DNA of 64,000 nt from Streptomyces catenulae (GTDB taxonomy: Bacteria > Actinomycetota > Actinomycetes > Streptomycetales > Streptomycetaceae): assembly GCF_000718015.1 (NCBI RefSeq), contig NZ_JODY01000028.1:1-64000 (forward strand), given 5' to 3'. Positions 17,676-26,116 of this stretch are shown piece after piece. The translations under genes were made by a program, and so were the position numbers. Within the stretch, counting starts at the first letter, position 1. Every line of letters begins with the position of its first letter. The notes beneath the pieces were generated by a model. That model was not told where the DNA came from. It was given only the letters and a program-made list of their open reading frames with translations, and did no database searches.

Positions 17676-18569
17676 TCAGACGGTCAGCACCCGGCGTCCG
17701 CGCGTATGACCGGCCTGACTGTCGGCGTGCGCCGCCGCGGCCTCGGCCAGCGGATACGCCTTCTCGACCGGGATCCGGAGCCTTCCCCGCGAGATGAGAT
17801 CGACGGCCTCGGCGAGCGCGTCCGGCACGCTCCCGGCCACACCGGAGAAGCGGACGCCGAGCGCCGGTGCGCCGAGATCGGCGATGGAGATCACCTTCTC
17901 CGGATCCCCGGTCAGCTCGATCAGCTCGCGGATCACGCCGGAGCCGGCCAGATCGAGCGCCGCGTCCACGCGACCGAGCTGCCGCACCCGCGCCACCCAG
18001 CCCTCGCCGTATGTCGTGGCGACGGCGCCCAGGCTCCGCAGATAGTCCTGGTTCGCGGCCCCGGCGGTGCCGATCACCGCGATGCCGCGGTCGCGGGCGA
18101 TCTGCAGGACCGCCGATCCGACGCCCCCGGACGCGCCGCTGACCAGCAGCGTCTGCCCGGGCCGCACACCGACCTCGCGGAGGACGCGCAGCGCGGTCTC
18201 CACCACGGAGGGGTACCCGGCCGCCTCCTCGAACGTCAGCCCCGCGGGTATCCGGGCCCAGGCCGACAGCACGGCGAACTCCGCGTAGGTGCTGGAGCCC
18301 TCGCCGAACACGGGGTCACCGACCTCGAACCCCGTCACCCCCTCGCCGACCTCGTCCACCACCCCGGAGGCGTCCAGTCCGACCCCGGAGGGCAGCGAGA
18401 TCGGATGCGCCCCCAGGACCTGGCCCTCGCGGATGCGCCAGTCGACGGGATTCACCCCCGCCGCCCGCACGGCGATACGTACCTGGCCGGGGCCCGCGTG
18501 GGGCTCCTCGGCATCGATGAGTCGTAGGACATCGGGACCGCCGAACTCGGCGAAGCTCACTCTCTTCAT
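17676..18569 (-). CDS. NADPH:quinone oxidoreductase-like MDR protein
   Basis: A 297-residue zinc-free medium-chain dehydrogenase/reductase of the quinone oxidoreductase type. It has the GroES-like start (MKRVSFAEFGGPDVLRL), the AAGVNPVDWRIREG segment, and the nucleotide-binding loop VSGASGGVGSAVLQIA near residue 140. Zinc ligands of alcohol dehydrogenases are absent, so two-electron reduction of quinones or enones by NADPH is expected. It is divergent from a TetR gene across a 70-base gap with a palindrome, so it is very likely that regulator's target. Confidence 0.88.
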   Translation of the reverse strand: MKRVSFAEFGGPDVLRLIDAEEPHAGPGQVRIAVRAAGVNPVDWRIREGQVLGAHPISLPSGVGLDASGVVDEVGEGVTGFEVGDPVFGEGSSTYAEFAVLSAWARIPAGLTFEEAAGYPSVVETALRVLREVGVRPGQTLLVSGASGGVGSAVLQIARDRGIAVIGTAGAANQDYLRSLGAVATTYGEGWVARVRQLGRVDAALDLAGSGVIRELIELTGDPEKVISIADLGAPALGVRFSGVAGSVPDALAEAVDLISRGRLRIPVEKAYPLAEAAAAHADSQAGHTRGRRVLTV

Positions 18570-18585
18570 GCCGCAGACGGTAACC

Positions 18586-18596
18586 CTAACCGTTAG
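18586..18596. promoter_or_regulatory. Candidate TetR operator
   Basis: CTAAC-C-GTTAG, a perfect five-base inverted repeat around one base, lies 17 bases before the oxidoreductase ATG and 44 bases before the divergent TetR ATG. The position fits mutual control of both genes. Confidence 0.55.
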
Positions 18597-18639
18597 CTTT
18601 TCAAAACCGTTGTGAGTTCCTATTTGCTAGCGTTGGATC

Positions 18640-19245
18640 ATGACCGAGCCGTCCGGACGCCGTGAACGCAAGAAGGCCGCGACCCGCCGGAAGATCGCCG
18701 ACACCGCCCTGCGGCTCTTCCTCGACCGCGGCTTCGACGCCGTGGGCATCCGCGACGTCGCCGCCGAGGCCGATGTGGCGGTGACCACCGTCTTCTCCCA
18801 CTTCGCCTCGAAAGAGGCCCTGGTGTTCGAGCAGGACGCGGACTTCGAGCGGCGTCTCACCCAGGCGGTCACCGGCCGCGCGCCGGACGAGCCGCTCCTC
18901 CCCGCACTGCACCGCGAGGTCCGGGCCCTGGTCCGGCACTGCACGGCGGACAGCGCCGCCCCGGTCTGGCGCATGATCGACGCCTCATCCGCGCTGCGGG
19001 AGTACGAGGAGTCGATGCGGCTGCGCCACGCCGCGGCGCTGGCCACGGCCCTCGCCGCCGATCCCGCCCTGCCGCAGACCACCACGGCCTGCCGAGCCCT
19101 CGCCAGATTCGTGATCGACGCCTATGCGGTGGCCCGTGAGGCGACCGATCCGCAGACCGCGCTGGACGAGATCTTCCGGATGATCGAGGCGGCCTGGGCC
19201 GTCACCTGCCCCGCCGGGAAATCCGGCGACCCGGCCGGAACGTAG
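18640..19245 (+). CDS. TetR-family transcriptional regulator
   Basis: A 201-residue TetR protein. The N-terminal helix-turn-helix reads KAATRRKIADTALRLFLDRG, then IRDVAAEADVAVTTVFSHF and FASKEALV. The C-terminal helical domain from about residue 75 should bind a small ligand. It is divergent from the quinone oxidoreductase and probably senses an electrophile or quinone-like compound. No frameshift or odd base use. Confidence 0.9.
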   Translation: MTEPSGRRERKKAATRRKIADTALRLFLDRGFDAVGIRDVAAEADVAVTTVFSHFASKEALVFEQDADFERRLTQAVTGRAPDEPLLPALHREVRALVRHCTADSAAPVWRMIDASSALREYEESMRLRHAAALATALAADPALPQTTTACRALARFVIDAYAVAREATDPQTALDEIFRMIEAAWAVTCPAGKSGDPAGT

Positions 19246-19359
19246 GCGGTCGGCACCACCGACGACGGCACCACCTCCTGCCTCGGTGTCCGCCGCGACC
19301 TCCGGCCGTTCGTAGGATGGGGGGCCGACAGAGACACGGGAGAACGGGGGAGGACGCCG

Positions 19360-20337
19360 GTGCTGGCTGCTGTGGTGGACTCGCCCGGTCGGCTGGCCGA
19401 TGTCCTGGTGGTCCGTGACGTGGACGGACCCGCCGCGCCCGGTGAGGGTGAGGTCGTGGTGCGTATGCGCGCGACGACCCTCAACCCTTCCGACGAGGTC
19501 ACCGTCTCGGGCGCGTACGGGTCGCGGACGTCGTTCCCGATGGTTCCCGGGTTCGAGGGTGTCGGGGTGATCGACGCGGTCGGACCGGGGGTGCCCGCCG
19601 CGGCGGTGGGACGGCGGGTGCTTCCGCTCGGATCGGCGGCGAACTGGCAGCAGTACAAGAAGCTCGGCCACGCGTGGTGCGTCCCGGTGCCGGACGACGT
19701 GCCCGACGAAGTCGCCTGCTTCGCCTACGTCAACCCGCTGACGGCCATGACGATGGTCGACCGGTTCTGCCGCCCGGGGGTGCGCGATGTGGTGGTCACC
19801 GCGGCGACCTCGGCGATCGGTCGGCATCTCGCGGAACTCCTGGCCGAGCGCGGGATCGCACCGGTCGGTGTGGTGCGGGGGACACCGGGGCGGGCGGTGG
19901 CCGATCCGTCCCCGTGGCGGGCCGTGATCCCGACGGACGAGCCCGGATGGCGCGAGCGGCTGCGGGCGGCCCTCGGGCCGCGGGGTGCTGAGGTCACCTT
20001 CGACTGTGTGGGCGGCGGTGTCGGGGGCGACGCGTTTGCGCTGACCGCGGGCGGCGGCACCTTCGTCCACTACGGCCTGTTGTCGGGCACACCGCTCCCG
20101 GCGGAGTGCTTCGCCGACCGGGGCGGCGCCCGCGTGGAGTTCTTCCGCCTGCGCGACACCGTCCACCGGCCCGGCCAGGACCTGCCCGGGCTGCTCGCGC
20201 CGGTCTTCGCGCAGCTGCGCCGCGGTCGGCTGCACACGCCCGTGGGGCCACGCATCGGACTCAGCGAACTCCCCGCCCACTTCCGCGGCCCGGCGGTCGG
20301 CCGTGCGGGGAAGATCCTGATCGATCCGCAGAGATGA
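19360..20337 (+). CDS. MDR-superfamily alcohol dehydrogenase/enoyl reductase-like protein
   Basis: A 325-residue zinc-free medium-chain dehydrogenase/reductase. GroES-like part: MRATTLNPSDEVTVSGAYG, and VPGFEGVGVIDAVGPGV. Rossmann part: VVTAATSAIGRHLAELLAE near residue 145. It resembles the mitochondrial 2-enoyl-thioester reductase branch in gap pattern, but I cannot fix the substrate. The start is GTG after GGGAGGA. Its 3' end overlaps the convergent cupin gene by about 77 bases. Confidence 0.8.
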   Translation: MLAAVVDSPGRLADVLVVRDVDGPAAPGEGEVVVRMRATTLNPSDEVTVSGAYGSRTSFPMVPGFEGVGVIDAVGPGVPAAAVGRRVLPLGSAANWQQYKKLGHAWCVPVPDDVPDEVACFAYVNPLTAMTMVDRFCRPGVRDVVVTAATSAIGRHLAELLAERGIAPVGVVRGTPGRAVADPSPWRAVIPTDEPGWRERLRAALGPRGAEVTFDCVGGGVGGDAFALTAGGGTFVHYGLLSGTPLPAECFADRGGARVEFFRLRDTVHRPGQDLPGLLAPVFAQLRRGRLHTPVGPRIGLSELPAHFRGPAVGRAGKILIDPQR

Positions 20338-20893
20338 CGGCCGCACGGGGGAGACCCACCTCCGTCGGCGCCGTGCGGCCGTCCCGGGCCGGGCGGCTTC
20401 GGCCGAGGTCGGTGGCGGGCTCGGTCGCGTAGCGGCTCATCGTGTCGATATGGGCCTGCGGCGTCAGCGGTCGGCTGTCGTCCGCCGCCTGCTGGAGATC
20501 CCGGAAGTACTGCACGTACAGGTCCGGGGTGAAGGTGCTGAGCAGGACGGCGGGGTGCTCGGTCGCGTTGGCGAAGGTGTGCGGGGTGCCGGGCGGAATC
20601 ACCACCAGCGTGCCCGTGGTGGCGTCGTACTCCTCGTGCCCGACGGTGAACCGCACGGTGCCGGAGAGGACGTAGAAGCCCTCGTCGTGCCGGGCGTGGC
20701 GGTGTTGCGGCGGTCCCTGGGTGTGCGGGGCGAGGACGGACTCGACGACGGCGAGGCGGTGCCCGGTGTGGCTGCCGTCCTCCAGAACGCGCATCCGCGT
20801 GGTGCCCAGAACGATCGTCTCCCCGCCGCCGGGACCCACCACCGATACCGCGGGGCCGGGCTGCGGGGCGCTGGTCTTCGCTTCTTCGGTCAT
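20261..20893 (-). CDS. Cupin-domain protein
   Basis: A protein of about 210 residues with one cupin barrel (residues ~30-130). The metal-binding motifs are QHRHARHDEGFYVLSG (His, His, Glu) and PPGTPHTFANAT (His), so a mononuclear metal site is likely. The last ~55 residues are Arg/Gly/Pro-rich and run antisense to the convergent dehydrogenase gene; they look like a recent C-terminal extension. It is divergent from a LysR gene with a LysR box between them. It may act on a quinone-like or polyketide-like small molecule, but this is open. Confidence 0.8.
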   Translation of the reverse strand: MTEEAKTSAPQPGPAVSVVGPGGGETIVLGTTRMRVLEDGSHTGHRLAVVESVLAPHTQGPPQHRHARHDEGFYVLSGTVRFTVGHEEYDATTGTLVVIPPGTPHTFANATEHPAVLLSTFTPDLYVQYFRDLQQAADDSRPLTPQAHIDTMSRYATEPATDLGRSRPARDGRTAPTEVGLPRAAVISADRSGSSPHGRPPGRGSGRGVR

Positions 20894-20949
20894 GCCCACG
20901 AGTCCACCGCCGGGACCCCGCCGGTGTCCAAGACCTGTCCCGCGACGCC

Positions 20950-20966
20950 GATACCCGGTGGGTATC
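20950..20966. promoter_or_regulatory. LysR-type binding site
   Basis: GATACCC-GGT-GGGTATC is a perfect seven-base inverted repeat containing ATAC-N7-GTAT, a classic LysR T-N11-A box. It lies nine bases before the LysR start codon and 57 bases before the divergent cupin start, fitting autoregulation and control of the cupin gene. Confidence 0.75.
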
Positions 20967-20974
20967 GTTGCCGC

Positions 20975-21826
20975 GTGGAGCTACGGACCTTGCGCTACTT
21001 CGTGGCGGTCGCCGAGGAACTCCACTTCGGCCGGGCCGCGACCCGACTGCACATGAGCCAGCCGCCGTTGAGCCGGGCGATCAAGCAGTTGGAGGCCGAG
21101 GCCGGAGCCCTGCTGTTCACCCGCTCGCCCTCGGGCGTCACGCTCACGCCGGTGGGCACGGTGCTGCTCGACGAGGCGCGGGCCCTCCTCGACCACGCCG
21201 ACCGGGTCCGGGAACGCGTCGGCGCGGCGGCCGGAACCGCGGTCCTCACCGTCGGCATCCTGGGCGACGGCACCGACCCGGGAGTCGCCAGGCTGGCCGC
21301 CGCCTACCGCCGGGACCACCCCGGTATCGACATCCGCGTCCGCGACACCGATCTGACCGACCCGACCTGCGGGCTGCGCGCCGGACTGGTCGATGTCGCC
21401 CTCACCCGGGCACCGTTCGACGAGGCGGCTCTGACGGTGCGTACGCTGCGCAGCGATCCGGTCGGCGTGGTGCTGCGCACCGACGATCCGCTGGCCCGCC
21501 GCGACCGGCTGCGGTCGGCGGAGCTGGACGACCGCCGCTGGTTCCAGTTCCCGCGGGGCACCGACCCCCTGTGGCAGTCGTACTGGAACGGCGGCCGACC
21601 GCGCGAGGGACCGGTGGTGCGCGCCGTCCAGGAATGCCTGCAGGCGGTGGTGTGGAACGGCACGGTCGGCCTGGCCCCCCTCGGGCACGAACTCCCCGCG
21701 GAGCTGACCGTGGTGCCGCTGATCGACATGGCGCCGAGCCGTGTGGTGGCGGTGTGGAACGAGGGCGACACCAACCCGCTGATCCGCCCCTTCGTCGAGA
21801 GCGCGACGGCCGCGTACCGCCGCTGA
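20975..21826 (+). CDS. LysR-family transcriptional regulator
   Basis: A 283-residue LysR regulator starting at GTG. The HTH is textbook: MELRTLRYFVAVAEELHFGR, then AATRLHMSQPPLSRAIKQLE. A periplasmic-binding-protein-like effector domain follows (VGILGDGTDPGVARLAAAYR, VGVVLRTDDPLAR). The sequence is close to the aromatic-catabolism/BenM-like branch. Divergent from the cupin gene, with an ATAC-N7-GTAT box between them. Confidence 0.9.
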   Translation: MELRTLRYFVAVAEELHFGRAATRLHMSQPPLSRAIKQLEAEAGALLFTRSPSGVTLTPVGTVLLDEARALLDHADRVRERVGAAAGTAVLTVGILGDGTDPGVARLAAAYRRDHPGIDIRVRDTDLTDPTCGLRAGLVDVALTRAPFDEAALTVRTLRSDPVGVVLRTDDPLARRDRLRSAELDDRRWFQFPRGTDPLWQSYWNGGRPREGPVVRAVQECLQAVVWNGTVGLAPLGHELPAELTVVPLIDMAPSRVVAVWNEGDTNPLIRPFVESATAAYRR

Positions 21827-21954
21827 GCAGCGGCAACCGGAGCTGCCGCGGTTCGCGGGGTGCCGCGGACAGCCGGTCCGGGCGCCGCGGGCGGCCACCC
21901 ACGGTGCGTCGAAATCGTTGGACACTCCGCAGGACGGTCGGCGAACATCCGCGG

Positions 21955-22521
21955 ATGACGGACAAGGAAAACCGCGAAAGTCCGCTCCCACGGCCCCCGA
22001 GGAGTGTGCGTTTCGTCGAACTCTCCGGTGAGGTGATGTCGCTGCTGCTCGACGGAGATCTGTCAGCGGCCGGCAGAACGGCCGGGGTGACGCTGACCCC
22101 TTATTTCCTGACGGACCGAGCGCGGTGGCTGTGGCGGTTCCGGCTCGACCAGATGGACGCCGATCCCGGTCATGCGCGGTGGATGGTGCGGCAGGCGGTC
22201 GTCGACGACAGGGCTCGCGTCGTCGGACACGCCGGGTTCCACGGACCGCCCGACGAGGTCGGCACGGTCGAGATCGGCTATTCCGTCGCCCCCGAATTCC
22301 GCCGCCGGGGCTATGCCCGCGCCACGCTCATCGAGCTGCTCCGCCGGGCGGCGGCGGAACCCGAGGCCACCACTGTGCGGGCGACGATCAGCCCTGACAA
22401 CGCGGCATCCCTGGCCACGATCGCGGGCTTCGGCTTCGTCGAGGTCGGCGAGGAGTGGGACGAGCAGGACGGCCTGGAACACGTCTTCGAGGTCCCTGCC
22501 CGCCGGGTTCCCTCCGCGTGA
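21955..22521 (+). CDS. GNAT-family N-acetyltransferase
   Basis: A 188-residue GNAT enzyme of the RimJ/RimL-like branch. The acetyl-CoA binding motif A is IGYSVAPEFRRRGYARATL near residue 105, followed by SPDNAASLATIAGFGFVEVG, the usual motif B. The N-terminus contains the regular beta strands of the fold (RWLWRFRLDQMDADPGHARW). It should move an acetyl group from acetyl-CoA to an amine; the acceptor is unknown. Confidence 0.88.
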   Translation: MTDKENRESPLPRPPRSVRFVELSGEVMSLLLDGDLSAAGRTAGVTLTPYFLTDRARWLWRFRLDQMDADPGHARWMVRQAVVDDRARVVGHAGFHGPPDEVGTVEIGYSVAPEFRRRGYARATLIELLRRAAAEPEATTVRATISPDNAASLATIAGFGFVEVGEEWDEQDGLEHVFEVPARRVPSA

Positions 22522-22580
22522 GGTTGCGACGGCGACCCGCGCGGGGGCCGTACCGTCACGTGCGGAGCAGGTGCCGCCGC

Positions 22581-22627
22581 TCGACGATCCCGGTCACGAG
22601 CGTCGGTCGACGATCCTGGTCACGAGC
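22581..22627. repeat. Tandem 21-bp direct repeat, 26-bp period
   Basis: Units at 22581-22601 and 22607-22627 (TCGACGATCC-[C/T]-GGTCACGAGC) differ by one base. They lie between the GNAT stop and the convergent MFS stop, where a regulator site is unlikely. Confidence 0.7.
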
Positions 22628-22705
22628 CGTTCGATGACCGACACCCCGCGGGGGCCGGTTCCGACGACCGCCACCGTGAACCCGTTCGACCTCTCTTCGC
22701 CTCTC

Positions 22706-24154
22706 CTACCGCTGTGTCGGGGGGACGGGGTGTCCGGTGCGCAGCACGTGTGCCAGCGAGAAGCTCAGCAGCAGACAGCCGAGCAGCGCAGCGGTCAGAC
22801 ATGCCTCCGCGATGCCGAAGGCGGTGCCGTAGGCGCGGGCCCCGGTGCCGTCGCCGAGCGCGGCGAAGAGCACGGGGCCGAATCCGGCCACCCCCAGGGC
22901 CGATCCGATCTGCATCGCGGAGATCACCAGGCTGGAGATCTGACCGGCCCGGCTGGTCTCGACGCCCATCATGAGCACGCGGGTCAGCGACGACAGGACC
23001 AGCCCGTGCCCGATACCGGCCACCACCAGCCCCGCGATCAGCACCGGGCCCGGCCGGGCCGTCGTCAGCACCGCCGTCACCTGGAGCGCGAAGCCCGCCG
23101 AGAGCACCGCGAAGCTGATCGGGACGGTGCGCTCACCGGCCACCACGACGAGCTTCGGCACGATCAGCGGGCCGATGATGAAGCCCGCGGAGAACGGCAG
23201 GAACAGCAGCGCGGCGGCCGACGCGCTCCGCCCCAGACCGTCCTGTGTGTAGATCCCGAAGCCCATGAAGAACAGGCTGTCGGTGTAGAACCAGAACGCC
23301 AGCAGCAGCCCGCGCCAGACCGCCGGACGACGGATCAGATCGATGTCGACCAGCGGCCGGACCCTGGTACGTCGGCGCTGGAAGCGGACGAACCACCAGG
23401 CCAGCACCGCGGCGGCGACCAGACAGGCGATCGCCCACGGAGGCCGGTGCAGCGAGCGCCCCACGGACAGCGGGACGAGCACCAGCGCGATGAGCGCGCA
23501 CAGGGCGGCGGCACCGGCGACATCGAGTGCGCCGGTGCGGTCGCCCGCGTTCTCCCGCATCCACGCCCGTGCGCCCACCAGCGCGAGCAGCCCGACCGGC
23601 ACATTGATCCAGAAGATCGCCCGCCACCCGAGCCCGAACACATCCGCCTGGAGCAGTAGCCCGCCGCCCACCTGCCCGATGATCGCGCCCAGGCCGAACA
23701 CGAACCCGTAGGCCGCGATGACGGGCGTTTGGTGCCGCTGCGGGAGCACGGCCCGGAACGTCGCCAGGACCTGCGGCGAGAGCATCGAGGCGGCCAGTCC
23801 CTGGAGGAACCGCCCCGCGATCAGGAGGTAGATGCTGCCCGCCAGGCCGCACAGGGCCGAAGCGACCACGAAGCCGGTCAGCCCCGTCAGGAACAGGCGT
23901 TTGCGGCCGAACCGGTCGCCCAGCCGTCCGCCGGGGATCAGCCCGACGGCGTACGCGGTGGCGTAGGCGGAGATGACGAAGGGGAGCTGCCCGTCGCCCG
24001 CCGACAGGTCCGCCCGGATGTCGGGCAGCGCCAGATTGACGACGAAGTAGTCGATCGGGGCGAGGATCGCCCCCGTCAGCAGCGGCCCGACCGCCAGGAC
24101 GTCCCGGCGGCTCTCCGTCCCGGAGGTCCGGCCGGTGGTGAGGGAGTCAAGCAC
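22706..24154 (-). CDS. MFS transporter (DHA2-like), coupled to an MbtH gene
   Basis: A 482-residue exporter with about 14 hydrophobic segments. The first helix contains LAPIDYFVVNLALPDIRADL, and motif A is GGRLGDRFGRKRLFLTG. I start at the GTG of 24154 because it overlaps the stop of the MbtH-like gene by eight bases and is preceded by GGACGGAA; the open frame upstream is only NRPS debris. An MFS exporter translated with an MbtH protein is normally part of a siderophore or peptide locus, so this is likely the surviving exporter of a decayed NRPS cluster. Confidence 0.85.
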   Translation of the reverse strand: MLDSLTTGRTSGTESRRDVLAVGPLLTGAILAPIDYFVVNLALPDIRADLSAGDGQLPFVISAYATAYAVGLIPGGRLGDRFGRKRLFLTGLTGFVVASALCGLAGSIYLLIAGRFLQGLAASMLSPQVLATFRAVLPQRHQTPVIAAYGFVFGLGAIIGQVGGGLLLQADVFGLGWRAIFWINVPVGLLALVGARAWMRENAGDRTGALDVAGAAALCALIALVLVPLSVGRSLHRPPWAIACLVAAAVLAWWFVRFQRRRTRVRPLVDIDLIRRPAVWRGLLLAFWFYTDSLFFMGFGIYTQDGLGRSASAAALLFLPFSAGFIIGPLIVPKLVVVAGERTVPISFAVLSAGFALQVTAVLTTARPGPVLIAGLVVAGIGHGLVLSSLTRVLMMGVETSRAGQISSLVISAMQIGSALGVAGFGPVLFAALGDGTGARAYGTAFGIAEACLTAALLGCLLLSFSLAHVLRTGHPVPPTQR

Positions 24155-24332
24155 GTGAGTGTTCCGTCCGGTCCGCGGTGAGGTACGCCTCGCACTCGCC
24201 CCGGGACGCCGGGCCGAACACCTGGTCCCGGCCGTCCGGCATGTCGAACGCGGCGGGCTGGAGCGCGTGTTGGCGTCTGTCGTTGTGCGGCACGGTGGGC
24301 GGGGCCGCATCATCGTCGAACGGGTTCGCCAC
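24147..24332 (-). CDS. MbtH-like protein, degenerate
   Basis: A 61-residue protein starting at GTG with the MbtH opening ANPFDDDAA and matching positions through HNDRRQHALQP, PDGRDQVFGPASRGECEAYL. MbtH proteins bind and stabilise NRPS adenylation domains, using conserved tryptophans in S-x-WP, P-x-GW and the C-terminal W-T-D. All three tryptophans are replaced here (HALQP, DGRDQ, ADRTE), and the usual valine-rich LVL-V strand is altered. The gene is complete in frame but probably no longer works as a normal MbtH partner. It overlaps the MFS start by eight bases. Confidence 0.75.
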   Translation of the reverse strand: MANPFDDDAAPPTVPHNDRRQHALQPAAFDMPDGRDQVFGPASRGECEAYLTADRTEHSRA

Positions 24333-24334
24333 GA

Positions 24335-24671
24335 GAAGGTCTCCAACTCCGTGGGATGCGTGACGAGGTGAGGGTGCACGATCTCGGCGAGGGCAGCGGC
24401 GAATTCCGGCCGCAGCATCTCGTGGTGGGCGGCGTCCAGATGCGCGGTGACCGGCGCCACGCCGGTGAACTGGTGCCACGCCGGTGAGCCGGTGCCACGC
24501 TTGGGCGTCCGCGCCCGGGTCGGCGGTCTTCCGGGAGGCACTGTTCCCACCGGCGGTGAAGAACCGGCCGACCTTGCCGTTGGGGGCGCGGGGGAGACGG
24601 TCCGGTAAGACCACCGCGGTCGGCACCATGTACTCCGGCAGCGTCGCCCGCAGCGACGCCTTGAGCGCGGA
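24335..24671 (-). pseudogene. NRPS remnant: adenylation-domain tail and thioesterase tail
   Basis: Read on the minus strand, 24671-24543 encodes an A-domain end (LKASLRATLPEYMVPTAVVL and PNGKVGRFF, core motif A10). After a frame change, 24478-24335 encodes a type I thioesterase end (WHQFTGVAPVTAHLDAAHHE, LRPEFAAALAEIVHP). Core A and PCP regions are gone and the parts are in different frames. The fragments lie just upstream of the MbtH/MFS pair in the order expected for a final NRPS module, so this is a cluster relic. Confidence 0.75.
24447..24500. repeat. Three imperfect ~18-bp tandem repeats inside the NRPS relic
   Basis: Units at 24447-24464, 24465-24483 and 24484-24500 share GTGA-n-C-GG-GCCACGC. 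One unit is 19 bases, so the repeat number changes the frame. This explains the switch between the A-tail frame and the thioesterase frame. Confidence 0.75.
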
Positions 24672-24821
24672 CCCCGTCCACCGGCCAACGCCGAGCGCCT
24701 CCGGGACACCTCGCTGCGCCCCATCCGGCCCTGACCGAGGAAGGAGGGGATGGCCCGGCCCCCTCGCTCCCCGAGATGACGCGGCGTTCGCCCCAGAACT
24801 GCTCATCCTCGTTCTGGAGCA

Positions 24822-25670
24822 TCAACTGCTGCGCCGCGCCTCCCTCTCCATGAGGGCCCGAAAGGTGCGTGGCGGCCGACCCGTGAGGCGTTGGACGGTG
24901 TCGGTGAGGCGATCCTCCGCACCTTCGGCGATGGCACGGTCCATATCGGCGAGCATCGTCGCGAACTCCACCGGGACCTGCGTCGTGAGGTGATCGCGCA
25001 TCTGCGCGTAGGACAGGCGGCGGTGGACCACGGGCCGACCGGTGACCTCGGTGACGATCGTGGCGATGTCGCCGTAGCTGAGTGCCTCGGGTCCGGTGAG
25101 GATGAGATCGGTGTTGGGGGCCTGCCTGTCGGTCAGGGACCGGACGGCGACGGCGGCGATGTCCTCGGCGTCGACGAAGCCGACCCGGCCGTTTTCGGTG
25201 GCGGTCCAGATGGTGCCCTCGTCGCGGATGCTGCGGGCGTGCGGGTGTGTGCCGGTGAAGTTCTGCATGAACCACGAGGGCCGCAGTACCGCCCACTGTT
25301 CGAAGAGGTCGGGCAGGGCCTGGTGCACCGTTCCCACCGCCGGGCCGCCCTCGGGGATGGCCGAGGAGCTCAGCAGCACCGCGCGGCGCACACCGGCGGT
25401 GCGGGCCCGACGCAGGAACGGCAGCATGACCGCCGCGGGGTCGGAGTCGCCCACGGGCGGTACGAGAGAGACGTGGTCGACGCCGTTGAGGGCGGCTGCG
25501 TGGGTGGCGGGGTCGTGCCAGTCGAAGAGGACCGGGTCGGCGTCGGCGACGGGGGTGGCCTGCCGACTGGCGGCCTTGACGCGGTGGCCTGCGGCCGTCA
25601 GCTGTGCGGCGGTGCGACTTCCGGTGGTACCGGTGGCGCCGATGACCAGCGTGGTGCCGGTGGTGGTCAT
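24822..25670 (-). CDS. NmrA-like NAD(P)-binding protein
   Basis: A 282-residue atypical short-chain dehydrogenase of the NmrA/NAD(P)H-binding type. The nucleotide loop is LVIGATGTTGSRTAAQL at residues 8-24. VLLSSSAIPEGG replaces the usual catalytic Tyr-Lys region, and RPSWFMQNF near residue 138 is typical of this family. It could be an NADP sensor, an NAD(P)H:quinone oxidoreductase (QOR2-like) or an isomerase. The ATG overlaps the stop of the SnoaL-like gene by four bases, so the two form an operon. Confidence 0.85.
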   Translation of the reverse strand: MTTTGTTLVIGATGTTGSRTAAQLTAAGHRVKAASRQATPVADADPVLFDWHDPATHAAALNGVDHVSLVPPVGDSDPAAVMLPFLRRARTAGVRRAVLLSSSAIPEGGPAVGTVHQALPDLFEQWAVLRPSWFMQNFTGTHPHARSIRDEGTIWTATENGRVGFVDAEDIAAVAVRSLTDRQAPNTDLILTGPEALSYGDIATIVTEVTGRPVVHRRLSYAQMRDHLTTQVPVEFATMLADMDRAIAEGAEDRLTDTVQRLTGRPPRTFRALMEREARRSS

Positions 25671-26092
25671 CGGCTGCTCCCGGTGAAGTCGGCGCCGGGC
25701 TCCTGGACGGCGAGGGGGTTCCAGTAGTCGCGGTAGGAGGTGATGTGCCCCTCTTGTACCGTCACGATGGCGATGTAGGTCATGTCGAAGGGAGTGCCGC
25801 TCTCCCGCAGGCGGCCGACGCCGCGCATCTCGGCCACGAGGGTCTGTGGATCGTCGGTCTGGTGGATCCGCAGGTCGGGGAAGTCGTACAGGTCGATGTG
25901 GTCGGGGTAGTGGCGCATATAGGCGGCGATGGCCTCCTTGCCCTCCAGGCGCCGGGGCCAGCCGTCGGGGGCGAACGGGAACTCCATGAGGCCGTCCTCG
26001 GCCCAGAGGGCGACCCACGCGGGAATGTTCTTGTCCAGCAAGAGCCGCAGGCTGTGGCGGTACAGATCCGCCGGGGAAGTCGGTGCGGGCAT
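25667..26092 (-). CDS. SnoaL-like (NTF2 fold) protein
   Basis: A 141-residue alpha+beta barrel protein of the SnoaL-like/NTF2 family. Characteristic parts are LYRHSLRLLLDKNIPAWVAL, WAEDGLMEFPFAPDG and the final strand GHITSYRDYWNPLAV. Such folds act as cyclases, isomerases or hydrolases on small hydrophobic molecules. First gene of a two-gene operon with the NmrA-like gene, divergent from a TetR gene; a double operator sits between them. Confidence 0.88.
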   Translation of the reverse strand: MPAPTSPADLYRHSLRLLLDKNIPAWVALWAEDGLMEFPFAPDGWPRRLEGKEAIAAYMRHYPDHIDLYDFPDLRIHQTDDPQTLVAEMRGVGRLRESGTPFDMTYIAIVTVQEGHITSYRDYWNPLAVQEPGADFTGSSR

Positions 26093-26116
26093 GGGTATCC
26101 TCCAACGCGTAGAATC

